64,000 nt of DNA from NCBI RefSeq assembly GCF_027943255.1, contig NC_072894.1, positions 76,051,601 through 76,115,600 on the forward strand, read 5' to 3'. The DNA comes from Anastrepha obliqua (Eukaryota > Arthropoda > Insecta > Diptera > Tephritidae). This document shows, piece after piece, positions 21,689 to 33,423 of the stretch; position 1 is the stretch's first letter, and the number at the start of each line of letters is the position of its first letter. The notes under the pieces are model-generated. The model made no database searches. It was given only the letters and a program-made list of their open reading frames with translations, and had not been told where the DNA came from. A program made the position numbers and the translations under genes.

Positions 21689-21899
21689 TGTTTAAGCAAA
21701 AGACAAAGACTTGATTACTCCGATGCTGTACAAGCACTAAATTTATTGAGCGTCTCATTTTTCAATAACTGTTTAAAGCTAACTGTGCATAGATGAATTC
21801 GAAGAAATAATACCAATAATGCTATAAATTGAGGTGGTGCCAGACTGGACGAATTGATGAACATCTTAAGGTGGTGCCAGACTGGACGAATTCTGAACA
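21689..21899 (-). repeat. 5' LTR of the BEL/Pao element
   Basis: It is 211 bp, TG...CA, and identical over its length to 16222-16432. It is the 5' LTR because gag-pol reads leftward from it. It is followed on the minus strand by TTT and the TGGTGCC primer-site-like sequence. Confidence 0.95.
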
Positions 21900-22130
21900 A
21901 CATTAAATTCTCAAATTTCGTAAGAAATGATTCACTGTTCCAAAATCCACTCCAAAAAAATTCACAAACAATTTTTACATGTTGCACTTACGTTTTTTCC
22001 TTATGGCATCCAAATCAGAAAGAAATATTGACACATTGTAACTAACACTGTCAATTTGACAGTTCAGTTCCGCCAAAAGCGTTAAAAAAGTAAGCGACAT
22101 TATGGCTGGCTCAAAAGAACGCTGTACCCG

Positions 22131-23866
22131 TTGCCACTGCTCCGAATTACAACCAAACTTTACGAAACCCATTTTCAATACTTACTTAACAATGTGCATA
22201 AGTTTGGTTTAATTCGGTGCAAAGACACGGCGGGTCCACGTTTTGGCATATATTTCGAGACCCTAGTCATCAATAGGTATGAAAATTACCCCGTATTAAA
22301 GCACTTATCAACAGCTTTCATTTGATACCTATATTGTACATACACAACCAAAGGTTACCCGGGTCCACGTTTTGACCTATATCTCGAGACCCCAGTCACG
22401 TAGCGGCATGAAAAATACTCTGTACTAAGGCATTCACCAACAGCTTCAATTTGATATCCATATTGTACAAACACATTCTAGGCTCCACGTTTTGGTCTCT
22501 ATCTCGAGACCCTAGTCACGGAGCGGCATGAAAAATACTCTGAACTTAAGCATTCACCAACAGCTTCCATTTGATACCCATATTGTACATACACGTCCGA
22601 AGATTACCCGGGTCCACGTTTTGACCTATATCTCCAGACCCTATCTACCAATAGGTATTCAAACTATACGGAAATCATCTTCAATACCTACTTAACAATG
22701 TGTGTAAGTTTGGTTTAATTCGGTTCAAAGACACGGCGGGTCCACGTTTCGGCATATATTTCGAGACCCTAGTCATCAATAAGTATGAAAATTACCCCGT
22801 ATTAAAGCACTTATCAACAGCTTTCATTTGATATCCATATTGTACAAACACATTCTAGGGTCCACGTTTTGGTCTCTATCTCGAGACCCTAGTCAGGGAG
22901 CGGATGAAAATACTCTGAACTAAAGCATTCACCAACAGCTTCCATTTGATACCCATATTGTACATACACATCCGAAGGTTACCCGGGTCCACGTTTTGAC
23001 CTATGTCTCGAGACCCTATCTACCAATAGGTATCCAAACTATACGAAAACCATCTTCAATGCCTCCTTAACAATGTGTGTAAGTTTGGTTTAATTCGGTG
23101 CAAAGACACGGTGGGTCCACGTTTTGGCATATATTTCCAGACCCTAGTCATCAATAGGTATGAAAATTACACCGTATTGAAGCACTTATCAACAGCTTCC
23201 ATTTGATACCCATATTGTACATACACGTCCGAAGGTTACCCGGGTCCACCTTTTGACCTATATCTCGAGACCCTAGTCATCAATAGGTATGAAAATTACC
23301 CCGTATTAAAGCACTTATCAACAGCTTTCATTTGATATCCGTATTGTACAAACACATTCTAGGGTCCACGTTTTGGTCTCTATCTCGAGACCCTAGTCAC
23401 AGAGCGGATGGAAATACTCTGAACTAAAGCATTCACCAACAGCTTCCATTTGATACCCATATTGTACATACACATCCAAAGGTTACCCGGGTCCACGTTT
23501 TGACCTATATCTCGAGACCCCAGTCACGGAGCGGCATGAAAAATACTCTGTACTAAAGCATTCACCAACAGCTTCCATTTGATACCCATATTGTACATAC
23601 ACATTCTAGGGTCCACGTTTTGGTCTCTATCTCGAGACCCTAGTCACGGAGCGGCATGAAAAATACTCTGAACTAAAGCATTCACCAACAGCTTCCATTT
23701 GATACCCATATTGTACATACACATCCGAAGGTTACCCGGGTCCACGTTTTGACCTATATCTCGAGCCCTATCCACCAATAGGTATCCAAACTATACGGAA
23801 ACCATCTTCAATACCTTCTTAACTATGTATGTAAGTTTGGTTTAATTCGGTGCAGACACGGCCGGT
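22131..23866 (+). repeat. Tandem array of about 13 units, 120-129 bp each
   Basis: The box GGGTCCACGTTTTG...CTCGAGACCC recurs with starts at 22232, 22361, 22481 (as GGCTCC), 22610, 22738, 22858, 22985, 23113, 23242, 23362, 23489, 23609 and 23738. Spacing is either 120 or 127-129 bp, so at least two length classes alternate in a higher-order pattern. One unit type ends TAAGTTTGGTTTAATTCGGT and bounds the array on both sides. Each box starts GGGTC and ends GACCC, a short inverted repeat. Confidence 0.9.
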
Positions 23867-23901
23867 TAGCGAACACACACAAAAAGTTGACTTTATTTTA
23901 T

Positions 23902-24339
23902 ATATAAGATTTTTTTCAGTTTGTGTCCGAAAAATCCAAATATCTTACGGAACCCTATTTTTTTCCAAAATAAAATGTAATCCATGTTACTCTTGGATAA
24001 TGTAGTTTTCGAATGGTGAAAGAATTTTTAAAATCGGTTCAGTAGTTTTTGAGCCTATTCGTTACAAACAAACAAACAAACAAACAAACAAACAAAGTTT
24101 TCCTCTTTATAATATTAGTATAGATATAAGATTTTTTTCAGTTTGTGTCCGAAAAATCCAAATATCTTACGGAACCCTATTTTTTTCCAAAATAAAATGT
24201 AATCCATGTTACTCTTGGATAATGTAGTTTTCGAATGGTGAAAGAATTTTTAAAATCGGTTCAGTAGTTTTTGAGCCTATTCGTTACAAACAAACAAACA
24301 AACAAACAAAGTTTTCCTCTTTATAATATTAGTATAGAT
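23902..24339 (+). repeat. Duplicated 3' tail of the composite repeat
   Basis: A segment of about 222 bp at 23902-24123 is followed directly by a near-identical copy at 24124-24339. Each runs from ATATAAGATTTTTTTCAG to TATAATATTAGTATAGAT. The copies differ mainly in the number of CAAA repeats (more in the first). Confidence 0.9.
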
Positions 24340-25870
24340 TTACTATAAGATGTATTACATGGTGGTTTTTTCATAAGTGACTCACGTTAGCCGGTTAACA
24401 ACCAGTCACATCTGATACAGTCTTAATATACATGCATATGTGTACATATACATATATACATACATTTGTATATAAAAATGTTTGTATAAATAAGCGTTGC
24501 TGCACTAACAATAGCAAATACAACAAAAGCGAAAAAATGTTATGTGAAAAAAATAACAGTTTAGCGATGATTAAGCGACAAGCTGATTAAGCGATTAAAA
24601 CCGAGTCCTTTCAAGCATATGAAGGTAGATATTTTTCGGATTATGGTTATTCTTGCCAAATTTAATCGTTCATTGCCCATTTGTGTACGTATTTTGCATC
24701 GTTTGCTTTTGTTTCGTCACAACAAATTGCTTAAAAATATTTTTTTCTTTATGAACTTTCAAAATAAAAATAATACAGTGCTGTCAAATCATACGCAACG
24801 TAGGGTTCAAAGGATTTTTTTGTTTTATTCATTACTCGCTAGGTGGTTAGTGAATCGAAACAGCTAATGACAACTTGCACTGCAAACAAAAACAAAAAAC
24901 AATGATTAACTGGTTTGACTCACACAAATTTGGCTGCCACTCATTTACTTATGATGCAAGCGATATGTGCGATTGTGTGCGATTATTCAAATACATGAAT
25001 ACATATTCGTGATGTTGACTTTATCTTTTATTTTTTAAATAAATACCTATATGTACGCAAGAAGTTCGCATTTTTCACCCTTGCCTTCGCTTGCTAATTT
25101 TGCCCAACTACACGTCATAGGACTCATATGTGCGTGTTATGTATGTACGTAGATGTTGTTCCACTTTCGTTTATCACAGTTTTCGGAGCGTATACGTAAT
25201 AATTTTTGTTAAGTAAGGGTATGAAGCTTGCCAAGATGCATACTTGCATACATACAGCTCGCGACAAAGCGATAGCACCTCAACAGTTTTGGCCAGTTTT
25301 GCATTTTTTTATTACTTGTTTTTCGAATGTTGATTTTTTTATAATAGTATACCTCATCGTATATACATACATAAATAACAATTTCAAACTTTATACAAAA
25401 ATTAGAAAATTTTCAAATTTTAATTAGAATTTTTAGAAAACTTTTTTTTTTTTTATAATTTGACGGTGCAGCGCATTTTTAGTTCTAAAATGTTCCTCAA
25501 AAATATTCCTGATGCTTTTTTTTACATAGAGCTGCTGAACACATTATACACATATAAAATAAAATTCTGAAGTAAACCGCATATTTGCATCCTTCAAATC
25601 CAACGTTAGCGATCTAAGACATTCTCTGCAAGAGGATTTAATATCTGTCATTTTATTGACCACACAAAATAAATATAAATCTTATGTAATATGTAAAAAC
25701 ATGTAAATAACTATATGAAATAAAATTATTTATTTTTTTATTAGGAGCGGTGCCCAGACCGAAATAAAATACCAGAGCGGAAATAGAGCAAAGCGATAAA
25801 AAATCGTTTGATCCGATGCCCTGTTGACAATAACCCAATTTGAAGGAAGAAATATTAAATTAGCATTTTC
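24340..25870. other. AT-rich spacer, nothing recognised
   Basis: No exon is seen; the short frames at 24619, 25206 and 25653 lack family features. Poly-T and ATG/CAT microsatellite-like stretches are present. Confidence 0.45.
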
Positions 25871-25879
25871 ATTGCAATA

Positions 25880-26815
25880 CACTGAGATTTAATTTAAAAA
25901 TAAAAATGAAAAAAGTGCTAAATTCGGTTTGGACCGAACTTTATATACCCGCGCATATTTTAGTAAAATTTAGTTTAGGCAGGCTGTTAATTTTGTGGAA
26001 ACTCATAGACAATGAGAGTTACATGTATGCAGCTTGTAACGTCAGACGACGAAAATTAAGTCTTAACATATAAAAAGTGAGCATGATTTTTATCCGGTGA
26101 GAAATGCGTATACTAAGTTTGGGTGGATTTTATTAAGTCGTTATCGAAATACACGCATTTACCAAAGGTGGGCACTGCACATTTTTCAAAAGTTTTCTTA
26201 TCTCGTATTTTTTTGTTTTTGTTTTTTTTATTTGTTTTTTGGGGAGTTTATCACTTTTACCCATTCGAATAATTTTGCTTCATTTTTAACAGAATTATTA
26301 TATTACTTTTTTTCTTTTTCTCAAAATTTATGTTATATGGGAGGTGGGAGGCGGCCGCCGTAGCCGAATGGGTTGGTGCGTGACTACCATTCAGAATTCA
26401 CAGAGAGAACGTACGTTCGAATCTCGGTGAAACACCAAAATTAAGAAAAACATTTTTCTAATTGCGGTCGCCCCTCGGCAGGCAATGGTAAACCTCCGAT
26501 GTATTTCTGTCATGAAAAAGCTCCTCATAAAAATATCTGCCGTTCGGAGTCGGCTTAAAACTGTAGGTCCCCCCATTTGTGGAACAACATCAAGAAGCAC
26601 ACCACAAATAGGAGGAGGAGCTCGGCCAAACACCCAAACAGGGTGTACGCGCCAATCACCCACTTGGATAAAGAGTTACCAAGTTTCATTGAAATGTTAC
26701 AATTATTGCTGAAGTTATCGTGCATGCACAGAGAAACGGACGGACAGACATAACATAGATAAATCGACTTCCCCCGTCATTCTCAGCATTTTGGTATACA
26801 AATGTGTATATGTCT
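25880..26815 (+). repeat. Dispersed dipteran non-coding repeat, copy 2, split by a SINE
   Basis: It starts near GTGCTAAATTCGGTTTGGAC with TTTATATACCC. After the SINE it resumes with CACTTGGATAAAGAG, TTTCATTGAAATG and GACGGACAGACATAAC, ending at CATTTTGGTATAC. These blocks are the reverse complement of 5557-5710, in the same order. Confidence 0.55.
26351..26657 (+). mobile_element. tRNA-derived SINE, plus orientation
   Basis: It begins GCGGCCGCCGTAGCCGAATG, with box A-like and box B-like (GTTCGAATCTC) blocks, and ends GGTGTACGCGCCAAT. It is closely similar to the copies at 2590 and 55284. No clear target duplication was found here. Confidence 0.8.
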
Positions 26816-28299
26816 ATTCCTCGATTCCTTCATGTTTGTTCACAAGTGCGCGGCTATAATAAGTAACTAAGCCGAAAATGAGAATTTCGGTAAAAGAGAA
26901 AAAACTAGTAGCTGGATAAACAATACGACGTATCGAGTAGTCGAAATATTTTTTTATATAAATTTTCGTAATTAACATAAAAACACAGACCAACACTCAA
27001 GGAAACACGCACTGAGCTCATGACACACATTTGTGTCTATTTAAACACAAGTTTACCAATATACATATGTATACAAATATTAAATCGCTAGCAAAACAAA
27101 CATGTACACATAATATATATATTTTTCCATATTCATATAGTCGTGAAAGCACAGAAATTCCCTCAAATATTTATGTAGAAATTAAAAAAAAATTCGATGT
27201 TAGCGCTGACGTAACTCTTTTGGCCAGTAAATGCCATATTAGAAGTATTCAGAGCAAGTGTGTTAACGATGTGGCATATAAAGCGGTTTGGTTTTTTGTT
27301 TGACAGACATGCACAAAAATGTGAAAATTAATAAAATACGTTTTAGTAAATTAACCAGACATAAAATAATTATTTTTACAGATGGGAGAATTCATAACAT
27401 AGCATAAAGGGCTGAGCTTTGATTTGCTATTTAGTAAACAATTCAAGTATAAGGCATCTAGTAGCAGTCCTTAATGAGAGATTTCGACGGTTATAAAGCT
27501 TTCGTTTTAAATATTTCCAACAACGTGTCTCTGTTTTCCGTAAAATTGTTACCGACTAGTGTCGTGAGGAGTTCGTTATGAGTCTTCAGTTTAGTTAATA
27601 TTAAAGTTTTATGCGAGAAGAAAAGCAAGTAGTTCTGGGGTTTCTCATTTTGGATTTTTTAACGGTCGGAATTAATGTGGTGTGAATTTCTAACACAACC
27701 ATGCCATAAATAGGATGGCCTCTGAGATGCGAGAAATTCCAGGGAAATACTTGTAAGCTTTTGCTGTCAATGTTATGGCTGGCGTTAGGCCATATATAAT
27801 AAAGTTATTGTGAACGCAAAAAACACTCTTGGTATTAGAGTAAGTTTGGAAGTATACTGAAGTTGAGTGCTAAAGTAGGTGGTTAGATTTCAACTGCTTG
27901 CACATCTTCACACTTCATATAAGATAAAAATTTATAGAAAGAAATTTTTAACATATGTTGATCCCCTTTGAGAAGCAATTAAAAGAGTAAACAAGTGGTA
28001 TTCTTGCAAATGATAATTTCGCTAATGAGGAGTATTACACTATTAAAAATTTAGGTTATTTAAACAAAATAACGAATTTGTGCTGATATATCCTGTAAAT
28101 AATTATAAACTCAAGGGTAGCGGAACTCAGAACATTTTTTTCTATGACATGATTTTTTGAAATGTGGTCTATACTGCTACTCATTTAAAACCTATTAACA
28201 GTTTCGTTCAAATTTTTTGTTAGCACTTTTTAAATATGGTTGACTGAAACGAAGAATTCGTAAAAAGGGGAACCATTTGTAAGCACGTCATCATATTAT
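26816..28299. other. Spacer, nothing recognised
   Basis: No exon or repeat was recognised; the frame at 27031-27303 has no family features. Confidence 0.45.
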
Positions 28300-28720
28300 A
28301 TTATATTACCCAGATGGATGGGGGAGGATCTGTGATGGTCTGGACAGCATTAAAAAATTAATCCAGGCCGGAAAATGCGGAATGGTTACTCTGGCGTATC
28401 AGGGCCGACTGTTTAAATACCTTCTTCTGTTTATAACCCTTTTGGAAGATGATATGTATTCCAGTAGAACAACGCGCCTATTCATATGGCAAACTCTACA
28501 GGAAAGTAGTTCGTTGGCATCCCAGTTTTATAACGGTCAGCCTTAAGCCCAGACTTGAGCCCCGACACCGAACTTATAGGGAAACCTGGCAAGAAAATTA
28601 AGGTTTCGGAAAAGCATTGGAAATGCTGATGAGCTTAAGGAAAGTATCAACAACAATATTAAGAACGTCGTAATCACTGAACCTGAAAGGGTTAATCTTA
28701 TTGTATTTAACGTTGTTAAT
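28300..28720 (+). pseudogene. Tc1-like transposase fragment
   Basis: The sequence GGGGGAGGATCTGTGATGGTC encodes the GGGSVMVW block that follows the first catalytic Asp in Tc1 transposases. Frame-shifted remnants of QQDNAPIH..., LSPDLSP and an ELKESINN-type tail follow in the expected order. Many stops make it a dead copy. Confidence 0.55.
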
Positions 28721-29476
28721 TTTTTTTGGAGCTAGTATGTTTTTGTGCATTTTACCTCAGATGTTTTCAGAACCACGACGTGATGAGCATAGGTACTCGC
28801 ACCCTAGAATCGTGCTCGGCGTACAAAAACGCATCGGGAAGAAGTTTTGTATTAGAAAAAAAATTTCGTAGACCTGTGTTACTGGCTGTGTTCAAAATTT
28901 GGGTTCGGTCTACTCAATACTAAGCAAAAATTATGCCGTAGTAATTGCAATCATAAGCCGTTAATATTTTTTACGTAAATTAAAAAATAAAATTAATACC
29001 TTTAGCTTTTGTTTTTAAAATTATTGCTTAATGAATTTAACACCATTAGTTGTTCGTTTTCGTTTCTCTTCAATCAATAAGCTATTTAAATTACTTTGTC
29101 AATTATTTATAACAGAATCCCATGTTTCCGTTATACATATGTATATGCAAGTGACATATGCTACTACCATCTTTAACGTAATATTTTCATAACCAATTTT
29201 TTTTGTTTGATAAGCAGTTTGAAAAAGGTAAACAAAGCTTTAAATATGGAACAGTATTAGTTAATTTTTGAAATGTACTATATTTATTTAAGCATTAAGA
29301 TTTCTTCAAATAGCTTTAAAAGCTTCCGTTTAGCAACAATATTAAATGCACACACATTTTTATATATGAAAATGTGCGTGTGAAAATATGTCCTTAACTC
29401 ATTTAGCATTTTTCGTTCCTTATTATCCACAAAATGTAATTAAAGTGTGGTGGAAAAATGCTTTCTTGAAATGAAA
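28721..29476. other. 3' flank of Mesh1
   Basis: AT-rich. An AATAAA on the minus strand (TTTATT at 29283-29288) about 190 bp beyond the Mesh1 stop could be its poly(A) signal, though such hexamers are common here. Nothing else was recognised. Confidence 0.35.
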
Positions 29477-30016
29477 TTAAAGTAAATTTTTCTGTTTAAA
29501 AATATCATCCAATTTCCGCTCCAACTCGGCATTTGTGCCACGCATATTTTCCACCACTTTTTTAGCCCAAACATAGTATTGTTCTTGACGCTCCAAGGAC
29601 CAGCCGATAGGCGGTTTCCTGTCTAAATCACGTAGATTATCCAATTTATCAGCTAGCTTCACCAATTTTGCTTTTATGCTTGAGGTTGCCGCATGTTCGA
29701 TTTGCAAACGCTTGCGTTCTTGTTTTTCCAATGACTTATCATCGGTGACCTCCCGTATAATTCCACAAATTTCAGCACCGAATTGTGTTTCGATCTCCTC
29801 AAAAGTAGTGTCCGTATCCTCGACAGTGTCGTGCAAAAGAGCAGCAATAAGTACAGTTTCATCAGAGATGCCACCTTCTACAGCAAGAATGGTAGCCACA
29901 TTAATAGGATGGTTAATATAGGGAGTTTCATTGTCCTTGCGCCGTTGTGTCCGATGCTTGCTAGCAGCGAATTGAAGGCCTTGCATTAACTTCGCTGTTG
30001 GGTGAATCGATTCCAT
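29477..30016 (-). CDS. Mesh1: Mesh1, metazoan SpoT homolog (HD-domain (p)ppGpp/NADPH hydrolase)
   Basis: The frame is complete and intronless, 179 residues from ATG (MESIHPTAKLM) to TAA, the same length as human MESH1 as I recall it. It is a stand-alone HD-domain hydrolase of the SpoT/RelA family without synthetase or regulatory domains. Visible metal-site residues are His36 (YINHP), His62-Asp63 (LLHDTVED) and Asp123 (LADKLDNL). Glu66-Asp67 are the usual catalytic pair. Known family activity is Mn-dependent removal of the 3' pyrophosphate of ppGpp and, in animals, dephosphorylation of NADPH to NADH. The protein is probably cytosolic, as no signal peptide or membrane segment is seen. All key residues are intact, so I expect a working enzyme. 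Neighbours are unrelated. Confidence 0.95.
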   Translation of the reverse strand: MESIHPTAKLMQGLQFAASKHRTQRRKDNETPYINHPINVATILAVEGGISDETVLIAALLHDTVEDTDTTFEEIETQFGAEICGIIREVTDDKSLEKQERKRLQIEHAATSSIKAKLVKLADKLDNLRDLDRKPPIGWSLERQEQYYVWAKKVVENMRGTNAELERKLDDIFKQKNLL

Positions 30017-32133
30017 AGCAGAGACAATTTAATCGGCCAGCTGAGAGTGAAATCAATACTTGTTTCAGTGCATTGTTTTTAAAAACAAAAATATAAATAT
30101 TGTACATATAATTAAATTTGGTAATATCAAATGCCAGATAAGCAATTTTGATAAGAAGAACTTTCATATTGCACTTACTTTATAGAAGAGACGGAAAAGT
30201 AACCACAACAACTACACCCACAAAAACGTGTGTGCATAACACTGAAGCATCGAGCAACTTGGCGCCAGGCGCTGCACCAAAAAGTCGCTGCCAGTAAAGA
30301 AGCATATACAAATATATGTATATAAATCAGAATTAATTTGTACTTAAAAAGTTTCATTGTAACTAGCCATTGTTGTAGCCCAGAGCTGTTTATTGGCGTG
30401 TATTTTAATTGACTTGAATTAGTGGTGGCGTGCTATACCTCCGAAAAAGGCTCTAATAAAGCTAAATTCGAAATCAATGTGTGCATCCGTTTTTTGAAAA
30501 TTGACAGCTCGGCGCGATAACTGGAATATCACGACTTATCATTATTTACGTAAATGCATATATTAAGTAATCGAGTATTAAATTTATAATAGCTTTCATC
30601 ATAAAATGTTTTGCCCGTCAAGCGCATTTACCAAGCAGTGCCATCTGCTGATCGTGCACGGACAACGCAAACATTAGTTCCGTTTAGTTACTAAATCTCT
30701 TTGTATTATGGAGTACTATACACCCTGTTGCAAAATTATAAACACACCACTATTTTTTTTTATTAAAATATAATTTTTGGAATTCTTTTGGGTATACATA
30801 CATACAGTTGGGTTTTACTATAACAAAGTGCAAGCTTCAAGTGACTACAAAATACCGTTTGATTTTTAGCAATATACATATAGTTATAATTAGCAACAGG
30901 GTGTATATGAGAAGAAATCGTAAATACGAATTATTAATGGTACGAACAAGTATACCCAAATCTAAGTTAAGTAACGTTTCGCAATTACTAATCAATACAC
31001 GCTTCCTTAGCCCTAGCAAAAGGCTTTAAATGATGTAAAAATTGAAAGCAGAATTCTAAAGCACCCATACAGCAATAAAAAACGAATTTAACTAATTTTA
31101 GAGGTGAGGCCGAGTTCGGACCGCTAACCGGCTCTCAGCGAATTTAAAGTAATCAGCTGATTGGCTGACGTAATATGGGTCATTGTAGCGGTTTGTTTAC
31201 GAAAGAACTGAAATTGTATTAGTGGTATACGAAAAAAAATCTACACAGCCTTCGCTCACGTTGCTTCGTTGCCCTTCTGAACACCGTGTAAAATACATGT
31301 GAAATAAGAGGAATGAGCGAAATGAGCTATGTGGCAGCCGAAGTTACATGGACACCATGCTGATGGCCAAACCTGGTAATCTATCATTCTCGGATGTATG
31401 TATATAATAAGCGTTTTATCAGGGCGACTTTGTAGAGGTGGCTTCGTTAGAGCAACAACATTTACATGCATTTTGTTTTTAAAGCCCTTCGCTTCAATGA
31501 GAATGCAAATAAAAATGCAACAAAAAAGAAGCAGGGCACTTTGGCATTCCAGACAGAAAATCGCTAGAAAAAATCAAATCAGCTTCTATATCAAAGTCAC
31601 CTACTGTGACTTATAAATCAAGAAGTAGTATTATTGTGAAACTTCTAAATAATCATTTCATACCAATTATAATAATGCTACTAACCCACATAAACATATT
31701 GAAGTTTTTAATTTAACAAAAGCTAAATTTAATCAAATGCAAACAAATAATAATTCAACTGAAATAAAGTCCAGTCGTTGACATTCCGAAACGATCAAAA
31801 GAGTGGATCAGCGTAATGCGCTAAGGTACGAAGTAAAAGCTGTCACGCCACATACCGGGAGTAATGCTCAAAATAAAACGATGAATGAGGCGAAATAAAG
31901 TGATGACGAAATCTTCTGCTGCGAACAGCAATTCCATTTGAAAATAATAATATATAAAACAAATTCTTTCTGATTATTCATGTGTCAAATGCATGTCCAT
32001 ACATACATATATACACTCCGCGAGAAAAGAATGTCACAGCAACATTTCAACCAGTTTTGACAATTTTCTTCTTTTTTTAATGTTCTTTATTTTTGTGCGG
32101 GAGGGAGTACAGCTCATTGTTTAACAAAACTTA
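30017..32133. other. Mesh1 upstream flank and spacer
   Basis: This includes the Mesh1 5' flank. I see no core promoter with confidence and no exon. Frames at 30808, 31256 and 31398 show no family features. A 24-nt motif at 32016-32040 (CTCCGCGAGAAAAGAATGTC and neighbours) resembles a transposon end but has no partner. Confidence 0.4.
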
Positions 32134-32135
32134 TA

Positions 32136-33423
32136 TCAGATCAGTCCATAAGTTCGTTCGTTTTACCCATATTTTCACTTATGTACGATTTTTGCATATA
32201 AAAAAGTATTCGCGGAATATAACGGAACTATTTATATTTTCTTTGATATATTGTGCATTCAACAAGTGATTTTAATCGCGAATAGAAGCACGTGTTGTTA
32301 AAAAATAAAATGGAATCTTCGAACGCGTATAAGAGGCATATTTTTTATTTTTTTTTTATAAAGGTGGTAAAAATGCAACAACTGCTGCTGCAGAAATAAA
32401 AACTGTTCACGGAGTGGTTACCGTGAGTATAAGGACTGCGCAAAAGTGGTTTTCAAAATTCCGAAGTGGTAACTGCGTCGTGGAGGATGCCCCGCGGGCT
32501 GGTCGTCCTGAAGACTTTAACTCCGACGCGTTGCTCGAACTCGTGGAAGCTGAGACAAATTTGACAGTCGATATGATAGCTCAGAGGCTAAATTTATCGC
32601 ACGGAACAGTTGACAGGCACCTGGTTCAGTTAGGAAAGGTTTCAAAGCTGGGGAAATGGGTTCCGCATAGACTTTACGCCGCCAACCTTCAGCAGAGAAT
32701 GAATGTGTGTTCTCAGCTGCTGCAACGGCTTGAAAATGAGAGTTTTTTGAACCATATCGTTACTGGTGATGAAAAATGGGTCCTTTACAATAATCCTGTT
32801 CGCAAACGCCAATGGTTAGATAAACATGAAATACCAGAACCGACCCCTAGAGATGGCCATCACCCTAAGAAGATTCTCCTGTCTATTTGGTGGGATATGG
32901 CCGGTATTGTTTATTATGAACTTCTGGAACCAAACCAGACGATAACTGCTGATTATTATTCCCATCAGCTATCAAGCCTGAATGAGGCACTTAACAAAAA
33001 TCGACTGTCTTTAGTGAATAGACGCAAAGTTTTGTTTCACCACGACAACGCAATACCTATATACCGGAAGGCAAACATTAGGCAAGCTGAACGAGCTCGG
33101 ATGGGAGCTAATGCCGTATCCACCATACTCTCCGGATATTACACCTTGTGATTATCACCATTTCCGTAGACTACAATCCCATATGAGTAACAAGAACTAC
33201 TCCTCAAAAGAAGCTATAAAAAGGGATATCGAAACGTATTTTTGCTCCAAGGACAACCAATTTTTTGAAAAGGGAGTTAAAAATTTGCCTAAACTTTGGG
33301 AAGACATTGTAAATAATGAAGGAAAATATATTATTGATATATATATAATAAATACTTTAAACATCTTTTTTATTAATTTTAAAACCACCTTTAAAAAACG
33401 CACGAACTTATGGACTGACCTGA
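32136..33423 (+). mobile_element. Full-length mariner element, 1,288 bp
   Basis: The ends are inverted repeats: TCAGATCAGTCCATAAGTTC on the left and, in reverse complement, TCAGGTCAGTCCATAAGTTC on the right. Similarity continues to about 28 bp. Both sides carry the TA duplication (32134-32135 and 33424-33425). Length, TA target and the single transposase are all standard for mariner. Confidence 0.92.
32310..33345 (+). pseudogene. Mariner transposase, DD34D type, two frameshifts
   Basis: The natural start is the ATG at 32310 (MESSNAYKRH). A run of ten T at 32348-32357 is one base short of keeping frame, so the first frame stops early. From 32414 a long frame gives RTAQKWFSKFRSGN, AGRP and LNLSHGTVDRHL (helix-turn-helix), WVPHRL, then VTGDEKWVLY (first catalytic Asp) and FHHDNA (second). 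A one-base insertion near 33056-33064 breaks the frame before YSPDITPCDYHHF, which holds the third Asp. Allowing for that base, spacing of the last two Asp fits DD34D. The copy is non-functional as it stands. Confidence 0.9.

Larger units (their letters stand above)
16222..21899 (-). mobile_element. Intact BEL/Pao LTR retrotransposon
   Basis: The 5,678-bp element is transcribed from the minus strand. It has two identical 211-bp LTRs beginning TG and ending CA, and a 5-bp target duplication ACATT at 16217-16221 and 21900-21904. Just inside the 5' LTR is a primer-binding-like TGGTGCCTCC (21685 downward). A purine-rich GGGCAGGA abuts the 3' LTR at 16433-16440. Gag (20380-21615) and pol (16399-20379) occupy one frame separated by a single TGA. 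The Gag zinc knuckles and the Pol order protease-RT-RNase H-integrase identify the BEL/Pao group. No env-like frame is present. Zero LTR differences imply a very recent insertion. Confidence 0.95.
21900..24339 (+). repeat. Right part of the composite interspersed repeat
   Basis: This continues the repeat interrupted at 16221. It holds about 230 bp of unique-looking sequence with GCTGTACCCGTTGCCACTGC, then a tandem array (22131-23866), then a tail ending in a (CAAA)n run and TTTATAATATTAGTATAGAT. That terminal sequence is shared by many insect repeats. The tail is present twice. No coding capacity was found, so this is a non-autonomous element of unassigned class. Confidence 0.65.

Noticed and set aside
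16222..21899. Endogenous retrovirus with env
   Set aside because: There is no third frame after pol; pol ends inside the 3' LTR. It is a retrotransposon without an envelope gene.
22131..23866. Regularly spaced repeats that could suggest a CRISPR array
   Set aside because: Units are 120-129 bp and similar along their whole length, with no unique spacers. The genome is eukaryotic, so this is a tandem array inside a mobile repeat.
26351..26440. tRNA gene, from box A and box B-like sequences
   Set aside because: The same head recurs in several copies fused to an unrelated body with target duplications, and it does not fold as a clean cloverleaf. It is the promoter head of a SINE.
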